Part shown: in pieces, positions 12,801 through 24,500 of the stretch
Position numbering within the stretch: the stretch's first letter is position 1
Layout of the letters: each line of letters starts with the position of its first letter
NCBI RefSeq assembly: GCF_001949145.1
Contig: NW_019091459.1
Coordinates: forward strand, 109,240-173,239
Direction of reading: 5' to 3'
Length of the DNA: 64,000 nucleotides
From: Acanthaster planci
Taxonomy: Eukaryota; Echinodermata; Asteroidea; Valvatida; Acanthasteridae
The notes under the pieces: model-generated
Databases searched by the model: none
What the model saw: the letters and a program-made list of their open reading frames with translations, nothing else
Told to the model about the DNA's origin: nothing
Position numbers and translations under genes: made by a program

Positions 12801-14040
12801 TGAGAAGGTCTACAAGAGCAGTAGTAAACGGAAGATCCACATTTTGAAGAATCACCCAGGGTCGACTGTACCACCAAGTCTCCGGAAAACCAAGGGTGAT
12901 CCCAACAGCCCCCTTGGTGACCCCCACACTGCACCTGCTGGTACTACAACTACCCACTACTTTGCTTGTGCCCACTGTCCACGGCAGTACAGCACTAAGG
13001 CCAAGATGATGGATCATGTGCGCAAGAAGCATATGGATCCAGTGCAGCAGTCCTCAACATCTACCACCCCGGCGACTGTGACCGTCCTTCAGCAGCCTGA
13101 CAGTCAGTTGTATCAAGATGGTCAGCAGGTCACCCAGATAGCTGTGGTGGCTCACGTGCAGGACGGCATGCCTGATACAGTCTACATCCAGGAGGCTTCA
13201 GACTATCAACAGGTCAGCGAAGTCCAGACCATCACACCAGTGGCACTCACCAACAACATTTCAGGACAGACCCACCAGCCCATCTTGACATCCTCGCTGC
13301 ACGGCCAAGCTGCCCAGGTCATTGCAACAATTGCTGCTGCAGCCCAAGAGGCGGCCCAGCAGCAACAGCAGCAGACCAACCAGGAAACGCAGATCATCCG
13401 CCAGCCAGAGCTGATCCGGTACATTGATGCCAGCAGTGCTACCCCTGTCCAGACAGAGTCGGTCCAAGCAGCAGACCTCCTGACCCAAGCCATGTCCGAG
13501 CTCTCCCAGTCCATCGAGTTCCGTCAGCAGCCGGTGAGTGACTACCAACACCTGACCCAGCGCATCATTCAGCACGTGCAGCCTGGTGGGATCCAGCTCC
13601 AGCCACAGACGATCCAGGTCTCTCAGATCCCGGTCTCCCAGATTCCTGTGTCTCAGGTCACTGCCACCCAGATCCCTGTCTCACACATCGCAGTGACCCA
13701 GGCAAGCATCGCTGTGACACAGATCCCCATCACTTACGTCACACAGAGCACGACATCCAGTGGCAGCATCACAGCGACTCCGCCTGTGGTGGACGTCAGC
13801 CAGCTCCGCCAATCTGACTCTCCATATCAGCCTCAGCTTCTAAACTTGCAGAACAGCACACAGCCAATGAGCTCTCCAACAACAATTCAGCACCAGCAGC
13901 AAGATCAACAGCAGCAACAACAGCCACAGCAACAGCAGCAACAACAGCCACAACAACAGCAACAACAACAGCAACAACAGCAGCAGCAGACAGTTTTCAT
14001 TCAGCGTTCATGGGCAAATTATACACCGCAGTATCGTTAA
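3893..14040 (+). CDS. PRDM10: PR domain zinc finger protein 10 (PRDM10) gene, one or more exons missing in a gap
   Basis: Nuclear sequence-specific transcription regulator. Coding exons: 3,893-4,033; 4,915-5,062; 6,909-7,307; (missing); 9,918-10,021; 10,227-10,476; 10,820-14,040. All visible exons join in phase. The phase left open between 7,307 and 9,918 requires at least one more exon, most likely inside the N gap. The PR/SET-like domain is in the exons at 9,918-10,476, with RTQFGP, NWMGFIRPA and ELKVWY motifs very close to vertebrate PRDM10. The last exon encodes 14 C2H2 fingers, an AT-hook-like GRRGRPRK at about 10,950-10,972, Gln/Pro-rich spacers and a poly-Gln tail. The fingers from 12,055 on and the linker VPELNLPIVKPNR match PRDM10 in order. 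ATG 3,893 is chosen because an in-frame TAG, part of the likely splice acceptor, sits just upstream. Confidence 0.92.
7498..7745 (+). mobile_element. tRNA-derived SINE-like element in a PRDM10 intron
   Basis: A polymerase III A-box-like TGGTGTAGTAG lies at 7,513-7,523 and a B-box GGTTTGAATCC at 7,555-7,565, spaced as in a tRNA gene. A central GTGGGTTTTCCGGG...CCGGGGTTTTCC segment follows, then an AT-rich tail of AAATAAATGAAATAAA type. The head, body and tail order is that of a tRNA SINE. The central part resembles the conserved Nin-DC SINE domain as I remember it. It is not a functional tRNA gene, since the cloverleaf is not continued. Confidence 0.6.
8737..9339. other. Assembly gap of 603 N
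   Basis: This run of N lies inside the PRDM10 intron region. Any reading frame spanning it is an artefact. It probably hides the exon that carries the zinc-ribbon-like Cys/His segment preceding the PR domain. Confidence 0.99.
9918..10476 (+). CDS. PRDM10: PRDM10 exons encoding the PR (SET-like) domain
   Basis: Two exons, 9,918-10,021 (phase 1 in, phase 0 out) and 10,227-10,476 (phase 0 in, phase 1 out), encode the PR domain. Strong landmarks are GVFAKRSIPKRTQFGP, NWMGFIRPA, EQNLIAF and ELKVWYAKSYAE. The catalytic SET residues of true methyltransferases cannot be asserted, and PRDM10 is generally regarded as a regulator without proven methylase activity. The open frame running upstream from 10,131 is intronic read-through. 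Confidence 0.9.
13888..13989 (+). repeat. CAG/CAA poly-glutamine tract in PRDM10
   Basis: Mixed CAG and CAA codons, interrupted by CCA, encode a Gln-rich tail just before the stop at 14,038. CAA interruptions usually make such tracts less prone to expansion. It is probably length-polymorphic. Confidence 0.9.
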
Positions 14041-17000
14041 TGGTGCATGTACTCTAGAAATAGAACAGTTTGAAATATGTAGCAGCAACAAGATGTATGG
14101 CTGTAGTAACATCGAGGGAGATCTTCGCCTTTGAGATGAGAAATTTAAGCCCTTAATAATGTTTCAATTTCCTTTAGAAGTCATGATTACCCATGAGTGC
14201 TGTGGAACAAGGACAAATCTATCTCTGGCGTGGACTGACTTTTAGGGCCGAATGTTCATAGCATTGTATAATAGAGTTTGGAAGCTTAAAGGGTATTCCA
14301 CTTTGATTTTCGTTGTAAACTCATTTGATCCCCTCTTTTGAATTATATCTGATTTTTAAATCTGTACAAGTGATGTATTTTAAAAGTGTTTTTTTTTTGC
14401 TTTTTGGATATAAACATAATGTGCACAGTGTAGAAATTGGACCCATCAAAGTCCTACCAAAACAGTAATGTTTAATTATACTTTATATCCAGATTGTAAA
14501 TTCCTGGCTGGGGATTCCTCACCTGGAATGATACATACATGTACAGGTGTATTTAAACAGTTGTAAATTTTGGCATAATGTACAAATACTAGTATTTTTG
14601 GTCTAGTGTTGAAGTCTTGTAGTGTAGTCTAAAGTGCTTGCAGAGGCGTACATGTCCCAGTAGCTGGGAACTAATGTACATGTAGGTTTGGATTTTCTTT
14701 TTTGGGGAGGTGGGGGATTGGGGAATTTCCTCAAACTTTTGTGGTTTTTAAGTTTCTGAGAGGTGAGGCAATTTGTGGGGGGGGGCTTTTAACAGGCTTT
14801 GGATATGAAGGGAAATAAAACGTCCCTAAATGACCCCCATATCCACCAAAGTTGGTTGGTTTACTGCACTGTGCCCTTATAATTCTCATCCAAATCCCTT
14901 GATTGGGATGTTATATAATAGCTTCAATTTCTTCTGTATGTCAATTGTAAAAATTATGTTGAACAGTAAAGGAATGTTAGACTGCAGTTGTACATGTATT
15001 AGAATTCAGAAATGAAGTCATGTGATCATACACACGTTCCTGGTCATTACAGACTGACCCTTCAGTATTTGAACCGATGCACGTACAGCGTACATTGTGT
15101 AGTTCTAATGTCTAATAAATTAAATGTACTGTATACATATTGCAAGAACTTCAAATTTAAAATTTGCCAGAGTCAAACTTCTACATAATAATTTTTCTTC
15201 TGAAAGCATTTATGAGACAGATATCTCAACTTCTTTTTAAAATCCAGACGGTACAATGAGAAAGGAGGATTTTATATTTATGACTCTTAAACCATGGACA
15301 TCCTGGGACGTAGGGAAAAGCTCAGTAGACTATTAATCTAGTAACCTTTCACTTGGCATTCCTGACGGCCCCTTTTCACTCAAAGACCATTGTTGGGTTT
15401 TGTGTGCAATACACATTGCTGTACCAGCTAGTAAATCTGTGTCTTTTTCACTGAGAATATCACATGAACAAGCTCAAAGGCAAACGTATTGGGGATTGAC
15501 ATCTTACTGTAAAACATGCATTTAAAGGTCATTCAGGATTGTATGAGGTTATCTGGAATGGTTGTACACGCGGCGTGTTAGCTTTTTTGATTTGTGTTGG
15601 GCTGCGTCCAAATCACTTGGCTGTGGCTTGAGATTACACATGACTTAATTGGAACCGGCCACAGCCACTACCACAGACTCGTGTGTAATTTCTAGCTGCA
15701 GCCATATGATTGGGACACGGCCTGTTAAGTTCCCACAGGTTGTCACAGATTACAATGTATGTATTCAAATTTCACTGAGTTAGAGTCAGTTCAATCTCTG
15801 AAAGATTATTCTGTTCTGTAGCTACTAGACTTGAGTTACGTGGAAAAAAAATGGCAACAAACTTGTGTCGCAATGGTAACCACACGTGTTTATCGGTTGT
15901 TTTAGAGAAGAAAAATGGAATTCGGTGATTTGTTTAATGTATGTCTTGGCCTGCCACCAATTTGCAAACAGTCGCCACTTGAAGGTATTTTTGTCACCAG
16001 ATGGCCGCCATGAAAATGATACTGTCTGCAAAAGATATACATGTTGGTAACCACCTTTGATCTTTTCTTGTTTTTCAGCAGCTAAAAAGAAGGTTTACAG
16101 GTAAAACTTGTGAATGAGAATAGAGATCGTAATTTGGTCATCTGTTGGACTGAAATGACCGTCCTGGTTGTCAACAAATTCAGACTATCAGACTGGTTCC
16201 AGTTTTAAAAATATTGTGTTTGGGCAGTAGAGTTTTCAGGGATGACATCTGTGCTTAAGAGTCACCGTTAGTACATGTACATGTATGCTGAATCGCTGTT
16301 TCCAATTTGAATATCTTCGTGTCTTAGCTTTTAAGTTTTGGTCACTCTAAAACTGACGAGTAGTTCAATGTCAACTGATGTAAAATGCATCTGTACACCT
16401 TGAAATTAAAAACAAAGGAAATAATCAAAACCCTGATCCTGCACTGTCTGGCTATGTTTATTCCCAGTATCAGAAATACATACAAAAATTGCATATTGGT
16501 AATTATTTTATGTTCGCGTGATCCAACAAGCAAACTTTTGATCAATGTTTTTGCTGTCCTGGGAGATACACATTTAATGTTCTCCGTGTGAGTTTGGTGT
16601 CTAAAAGTAGTTTTCTCATATGGCAAACAATGGCAGGAACATGTCTGAGTTCTTGTACTCTAGACTTGAGGTGCTGTGTGAAGACAAAGCCATCATGAGA
16701 CCCACAATCCAGGGACTTTCAGACCAAAGTAATCAAATGAACAGTAACAAAAGTATTCCTTTGTGACTTGCGCATGGTCTTGTCATAGTCTTGACTTCAA
16801 CACTACACGTACATGTATTTGTCATCCTCGGCCTTTCTATTCGTCAGGAGCAAAGGGTATCGGTGATTGGAGAGGGCACACTTGAATTCACGCTGACAAG
16901 TTTGAAGCAGATGTTAGTTCCATCTGCTCCCCTTGGCTTGACCCAAAGGCAAAGCACATTAATGTCCTCACCCAACTAGAGTCCATTTTTCCCCTTAAAA

Positions 17001-17479
17001 AAGTACAAAGTAACGAAGGCAAATATCACGACTGATACAAATAAAACTGATTCTCATCCCTAATCACCAAAGAAAATGTACACACAAATACACACACAGC
17101 CGTCCAAACATTCCACATCTCAAACATGTTTCATTAAAACATTCAAAGACATAAAAATGACAAATGTTAATTTGTTATATTCATTGGATCTTTCCACTAA
17201 TTCCACTGGATCTGTCAAATAACTTATCCTTTGATACGATCACCACTCACTTTACAAATTTACATGTAAGGTGGCGAATTAAATAATTTGCCCGATGTCC
17301 CTCAATACAATACCCCCTTGTTTCAAGATTTACCTGTACTAAAAACGAAGAGACGAACTACGTGTAATGCCTCTGAATGTTTCTCTTTGCTGTAAACAAA
17401 ATTTCAGCCCCCACATTTCCAGCCCTCGCCGCTGCCCATGTGCTGTGATTGGTGCGTTCTTCAAACCGGTTCCCTGCTA
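14041..17479. other. Shared 3' region of PRDM10 (+) and NOMO (-)
   Basis: No coding sequence is recognised. Possible + strand polyadenylation signals AATAAA lie at 14,814-14,819 and 15,114-15,119. A - strand AATAAA (TTTATT on +) lies at 16,457-16,462, about 1 kb past the NOMO stop. The two genes end tail-to-tail here. Poly-G and ACATGT islands occur. The actual cleavage sites cannot be read from sequence. Confidence 0.5.
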
Positions 17480-18541
17480 TTATGTCTTGCGTGTCCTGGG
17501 TTTCTTTTTGGGCCTGGTGTCTTGGTCGCCAGCCCCGCCCATGTCGCGTACCTCAGAGCCACCAGGGGAACGAAAGCCCTTCAAGGCCAGGCCCAGTTGT
17601 TGGAGTATAGGCAGAATCTGATGTACACATATATAAATGCAAAGCACGGATATTACATATTTAAACAAAATATATTCGTGCAGGGTGTATTTTAACATTG
17701 TTAAAATTGATATACAACTGTGCAGGGTGTATTTTAACATTGTTAAAATTGACATACAACTGCGCAGCGTGTATTTTAACATTGTTAAAATTGATATACA
17801 ACCGTGCAGGGTGTATTTTAACATTGTTAAAATTGATATACAACCGTGCAGGGTGTATTTTAACATTGTTAAAATTGATATACAACCGCGCAGGGTGTAT
17901 TTTAAACATTGTTAACATTGATATACAACCGTGCGGGGTGTATTTTAACAGTGTTAAAATTGATATACAACCGTGCGGGGTGTATTTTAACATTGTTAAA
18001 ATTGATATACAACCGTGCAGGGTGTATTTCAAACATTGCTAAAATTGATATACAACCGTGAAAGGTGTATTTTTAACATTGAGTTCCAGCCTGCAGTGCA
18101 CAAATTAGCAAGTGCATTTTTCCTTTTTTGAACTGGGTGAATGCCATGAATGCAGCAAACTTTTCCATTTTAGTAGACCATGACGGGCAGGTGCATGTAT
18201 GGGCACTACTGGCATTCAAATGAAGTTGCCTATATGCTAGGATGTCTGGTGCGTCAGTCTGTCGGACATCCAGAGTTTGACTCGAGCGAATGATTACATG
18301 GGAGCCCATAAAGCCAGGCAACAATGAAGTGCGGCTACAAAGCATGGATTTAACCGTATGGAGGACGTAAAGAGTGTCCGGTTAATATACAGAGTGCCCA
18401 TGACTGCCACTGTCTTGTTATTTTGCACCCAGAGAGAGGCTTGCTTACCTTTGCATGGTTCAGCCCAATAGCTATCAACGCTGCTATGAGAGGTAATGCA
18501 AGGTGGGATCCACTGGAGACTTCCTGATCAACGGCACGTCT
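17480..18541 (-). CDS. NOMO: NOMO last two exons: transmembrane helix and basic cytosolic tail
   Basis: Exon 18,541-18,449 encodes HLALPLIAALIAIGLNH, the membrane helix. Exon 17,617-17,480 encodes the tail ending KKKPRTRKT followed by TAA. The human tail is likewise Lys/Arg-rich and ends RRT. The intron between them (17,618-18,448) carries the 42-base minisatellite. Confidence 0.9.
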
Positions 18542-21500
18542 CTGTCAAAAACAAAACAACAAGAAAACAGGATGATATCCGTCACATCATTGCCAATACT
18601 GATCAAGCATAGAATCTTCAATTTGTGAGCATCTCTGTTCAAAAATGGAGGGAAGGGGGTAATATGGGGTCATTTTTACCACTGATCAATGCTAAATGGT
18701 TGAAAAGAACATGCAGACGTACTTTTTGGGCAGATCACAGTGGAACAAAATGGCCGACTGGACAGGGAAATCAAAGATAATCCAAACCATGCTTAACTAC
18801 AAAGAACAATTGGTCTCTTTGTGTGGCACCATCCATGCCTCAGTCCTCACCTGAGTTATGTCCAATTATGCATTCAACTGGTTTCTTGGATAAAAATGAG
18901 GTCCCTGATTTTTATGGAGTTCACTGATGTTATAGATAGAAGTTAGTTCCCTGATTTTACGACTGGTACATGTTCTTCTGATCCAAGTTTGCGGCTTTTA
19001 ATTTTGTGTTAGTTTTGCGGAATAATGCTACTTCTAAGGTCTGGGTATTTTATCTAGTGAGAAATAATTTTTGGACAAGAAGAAAGATCCCATGGTGCCC
19101 AAAAAACGTTGGCTTAAATTTTAAGTATCACATCGCGGTCAGCACCCCCTCCGAAGTTTTATCACCCTCCTGGATCCTAAAGTCCTTTGCTGGATCCAGT
19201 GTACATCCACATGGTCTGAGAGGCAACTCGGTCCATTTCTACACGACCTTTGTCTTTGGTTCTGGTTTTCAGTTTAACAAAAGATACAAAGGAAAGGAGC
19301 TCGAATTGGCTGGTCACACTTGACTGACTTCAGGAAGCAGATGTTGGTATACAACAGGGAAACTGAACAAAGACACCAATGCAAGTTGAATTTCACGGGG
19401 CTTGCAGCTGGTGCCAGTTACCCTAACAATGGCTTTGAATTGGTGGTAGCTCTAGCATATTGTCATTTCAAGGTCTTGCAAAAAGCACATGTCCAGGAAA
19501 TTGTAAAGACAGCTTGCACCTGTCTTTCCTCTATCTCTCGTCCCTGAGTGTAAACAATGCAACATCCTGGCAAAATAAGTGACCGTTCAGGCAGCGCAAC
19601 TTGGCATAAGTGTGAAGTGAAAACGAGGTAATCAGCTGAGCCTAGGAAAAGTTGTATGCCTGGTCATTTATACAGAAAAAAAAACCAGACACAGGTAGGT
19701 GTCAACTACCTCTGGATTGAACTGTAAGGTGATATGCTTGAAGTATCCGTCTGTGCTGAAGCTGGCCTCTGGTAGAGTATAGTCCCAACTTGATTTGGAT
19801 AATGAAGATTCCAGGCGCATGACATACCTCTGTTGAAAAACAATTAAATAAATAAACAAAATGTTCAATTCAACCACGATGCACATAGCATAATAGGTCT
19901 CTTGGACAGGCTATCAGTGGGCTCAATATCATATCGATATCAATATCGGCATACTATTTTATGTATAGTTAAATTCTATGTTCACATGAGTCTTTTAACT
20001 TCAGTATTTAATGAGATTCTATTTTGAATGTCTACTGTTGAAATTCACCTTGTAATAATGGGTTAGTCATCACTGAATTCAAAATTACTTCATGCTCCCT
20101 AGAGAGCCCAGAGAAAACACTATGATATATGTAGATATTAGCTAATTTAGCTTTACATTAATTATTCGTTTGACTGAAATACTCTATATCGATTGTGAAT
20201 GACTGCAGAAAGAATGCCTGATAAATCTTACCGCTCCATCGTTTGGTAACGAGGGGAATTGAAAGAAACTACTACTGCCTAGAGATAACGTGTGTACCGG
20301 GGAGACTAGATTGTCTTCACTGTATAAAAGCACCTACCACACAGAGAGAGACAGAGAAACTGTTAGAAATACATTTCCTTGTGTTTGTGAAGGGGTTCTG
20401 AAAACGTGGACAGCTTAAAAGAAGTCATCAAAAGACTGCTTAGATTCGGGGACAGACACAGTTATGCAGACGTCCGCAAGCAATTCCACTTTCTGACTAA
20501 AAAGAAACTATTTTTATTAATGCTGCAAGGTTTTAAGAGGTTTCTTGGGGAAGAAATTTTGGTAAAGTTTACATGTGTATCCTACCAAGACATTAAACTA
20601 ACAAAATTGCCCAACAATTTCCATACTTTGAGAAATTCATGTTAATCGGTTTGTAACATTTCAAACTGAAATGTTTTGTAAGTAGGGGTTGAGGGGAAAT
20701 TACTTCAGGAGAAAGACACGTTGCTGAAGACTGTGCTGTAACAAACGGTTTTTCCTCAAGAAATCTGCCTTTTTACAGAAGAGTTCTGATCTACTGCTCA
20801 TTTGTGCATGATTGTGACAAACTGATCAGGCACAAAATTGACTACATGAGCAACACTGGCACACTAAAATAATAAATAAAAATCACAATGCAAAGCAGTA
20901 CTCACTTTTAGCGTCGCTAAATGTTCACTGGGTGTTATAATGTTTCCGCCGATATCAAACTGATTAAGGCGACGAAAGACGATAATATGAAGATTATCGA
21001 TATCCTTCCCTTGCACCTGAAAACGGACCAGAATAGTTACATTTTACCTATTCAACTGTGAACAACGCTGTGAAGGTTTACATGTAGGTGGTTGACACAT
21101 TTCACAAGTTGTTTTTGATGATGTTGGTTGTGACCTATCCGGTTATCATTTCAATGTATTCAGTGTTTGATAATTAAGCATGACGATGTCCATGCGGCCT
21201 CTCGCTCAATTTGAAAGCACGGTGAGGCTAAATCTGAAAAGATTCCAACTATTGAAGGCAATAAAAAAAGGTAACAACCTTTATAATCTGCGTCTTAGGT
21301 GCAGCTCTCTCAATGTGGCTGTTGACGTCGCCAGACTTCAATTGCAACTCGTAGGAACACTCCGGCTGAGGCAATAACAATCAAACAATCATTGTTACTC
21401 TTCAGAATAACTCAGAACCAAGTGCAGGAACACTGCAAGCATGTATCAGATCGGCATCCCGTGCATGCACCCATTTACCTGAAGTCCCCGTATTCTGAAC

Positions 21501-24500
21501 TTTCCCTCCTGGTCTGAGATGCCTTCCTCTACTACCTGTCCGCAATCTCCAACGCCCTGAGCCTCCAAAGCAATGTCTGGCTCTGGTTCACCGTTCAGAG
21601 ATGCTATCATGCCGTAGCAACTACCACAATAAGAACATCAATAAAGTGAGCAACAAATCCTGTCAAATTTGGCTAAAACTTCACAGATGCACTATCTCTC
21701 CTTTACTTTGATTAGCAAATCAATTCAAGTTGCACCATGTTGCGCATGGGATATTTTCAGCTCACCAAAAAGTGACATACCTTGCACAGACTTTATGCAA
21801 ACAACGGTTCAGTTCACCTCCCTCAACTTTCCCTGATCAGTTATGATCATATTTCTGCTGTTTTTGATTGCCAGACGGGGCCAATTTCATAGAGCTGCTG
21901 AGCAGAGAATTTGTCTTTTATCACAAAAAAACCTTGCATAAAACACAGAGGTTACCAGCTCAAACTCTATGTGATTGTCATGCTAACCAAAAGACAGGTA
22001 AAGAATAATTTCCAGAATAATATACAAGAACGTTTGGCTGGTAACCTGATTTGCCAAGCAAAGTTTCTTCACGCTTACACAAATGTTTCACTTAATAAGC
22101 AGCATTATGAAATTGGCCCCTGTCTAGCTACCACTGTACCAGCGTCTAGGTAAATTTTTTATTTTGTTTGTAAGTTTTGCCATGTTTTTCTGTTTTGTAC
22201 CTTCTGTTTTATGTTCTGATACACTTGTGTTTCAATTTTTTTTGCGGTTGAAGACTAATAATTCTACAAGATACTTCACTTAGTGATGCGACCGATAAAT
22301 TTGAGGGCTGTTAGGATCAACAGGGAGTTGGCAGGGCTCTTTCGTGCCTGACAGGATCCATTTGGAATTGACTCTTCTTGATGGGCTTGTGAAATATCAT
22401 CTGACTTGGGCAACATTTCATCAACTGGATGTTGGCAGATTCTCAAAATACTTTGGTGAGGAGACAAGCACCAAGTTGTGTAACACCTTGTAGAGAAGAA
22501 AGTCCCAAAACATGCAAAATGGCCATGGCTTACCTGAAGGCCACCCTGGAACCCTTGATTTTAAGCCTGAAGGTTGAGCCCTCCTCAACATTAATCATCT
22601 ATGATATGGATAAAAAAACTCTCATAACACGGTGGTGGATATCAACATTATTTTTAAAATATAATTACGACACAAATAGTGTTTGATCATAATTTGTTTT
22701 TGTAATCCAAAGGGAGCAAAAATTACCTGTGACCCTGGTTCAAACTTGTACTCCTTCATCAGGGCGCGCAAAAAGTACTGGTCTGGTCCCAGACCCGTGA
22801 AGACCAGGCTACCACTGGCCTGCGTTAAATTATTGCTGCGGAAAGTCCCGCCGCTGAGTGAGAGTAGCACCCCCTGGAGGGGGAGACCTCCCTCATCTAC
22901 AACCTGAACAGAAAGAGATAAATACCCATCAGGTGAGAATACTCATTAGGTTGTGGCTCATCAGCAGGTGTCACTCTCAACAGTCGGCAGTGCAAGAAAA
23001 TATTACCTGTGCATTGTTACTCACGGATCGGATCGCATCGCATAAAACGACTCTTGAAATAGCACTGTATTAATCATACCCCTGGCTGCCCCACGAACGA
23101 CTGAGAGGCAGATCAAGGAACCTAGCAAGGGTATATCCTGGCTTGATGGAGGGAAGGCACTCACTCACAGGATGCACACCTGCTGTTCGTCAGCTCACAA
23201 TCACACTCACAGTTACAGGAGTAACACAGCCAAATACAACTAATATCCTCAAACATATATACGGCTAACATGTTAGACAGCATGATGCTACTGAGCAGAC
23301 GATGCTGCTTGCATTCAGCTAACGTTCTCAACTGGAGAAATGACATCCAGGAAACTGAATCCTGGAGAGGTGTTGCTTTGCCTACATTCAGATCAAAACA
23401 AAAGAGCATAGTATTTATGCACAAAAAGTGAAAGAATAGGTTGTTATTGTTGAAAGCTAATGACTTAGACATTACCTCAATGGTAATTTCACCAAGTTTG
23501 GATGCCTTGAAATCACCAACCGTCCCCTCGACTTTGGTTAGTACGTATCCCTCCAGTGCTGCTTGGACATTATACTCTGCCGTGTCTGGTAACGGACCAA
23601 TCCTGTTGATTTCAAACAGCAGTGACAATAAAAAGGGATTCTTGCGTTCTTCATGCATGCTACAGTTGTGGGCTTGTATTAAAGAAAACTTCAAACCCTA
23701 AGAACGCTGCTTTTTCAATTTTCAAAACAGATTCTGAAACTGAGGGTAAGTTAGGTCAATCAGTGCTCAACGACACAGTACAAACTTTATTTACTAGAAA
23801 AATAGTTCCAAGAGTGCTTTTCTGAAAATGAGAACAGGTCTGCATCTTCAAACAGGTTCAGAACGTCGAAAAGGCCATTTTCTTCGACCAAACCTTCCTT
23901 TACCAAGTAACCTTTCAAGTTTTCAGCCATGTACCACAACCTGGATCACTAACTTCTGTTTAGTCAAAGCCACCCTGTCCACTGAGAAAAATGCCACGGA
24001 ATAGCATGCCAAGTTGGAGGCCCTTTGCCAAAATTCCAGTCAATTTGAATCACATGGCTACCTGTAGCGTCCGTCCTTGCCCGTCTCCACATTGATGGCT
24101 GGCCGCACCTCCTTGTCTTCCAGTGACCTTGAGGTCACCGATATCTTGACCCCTGCCAGACCTGGCTGGACTTGACCGGAAAGGAAGACACCAGCACGCC
24201 CTTCAAAATCCACCACCTTTCCTAGGCAGTCGTCACCTGTGGGAATGTACCATTGGATGAAATAATCAGCCTTTTCTTTTTTTGCCAGATTAATCATTCC
24301 ACTTTCATATTATGTACGAAAGAGTATCAGAAATTTTAGGTTTTTTCTTGATTGACTGATAGTTCTATTTTTGAGTGGAACTACTCATTAATAGATCATC
24401 TGATTTTTTCTTTTTTGTGGCTATTTCAGAATGGACTGGTTGGTTCTTTTTTCGGAAAAATTTCAGAAAGACGTAATTGTTGCAAAAAGATTTTCATCAT

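Noticed and set aside
17480-18042. Repetitive peptides of 90-128 residues on both strands
   Set aside because: They are read-through of the 42-base minisatellite; the only real coding part is the NOMO tail at 17,480-17,617.
17685-18106. CRISPR-like array
   Set aside because: Units are contiguous with no unique spacers, and the host is an animal genome.
18235-18290. tRNA or SINE head (GTCGGAC...GAGTTTGACTCG)
   Set aside because: A weak B-box-like word without a clear A box or foldable cloverleaf.
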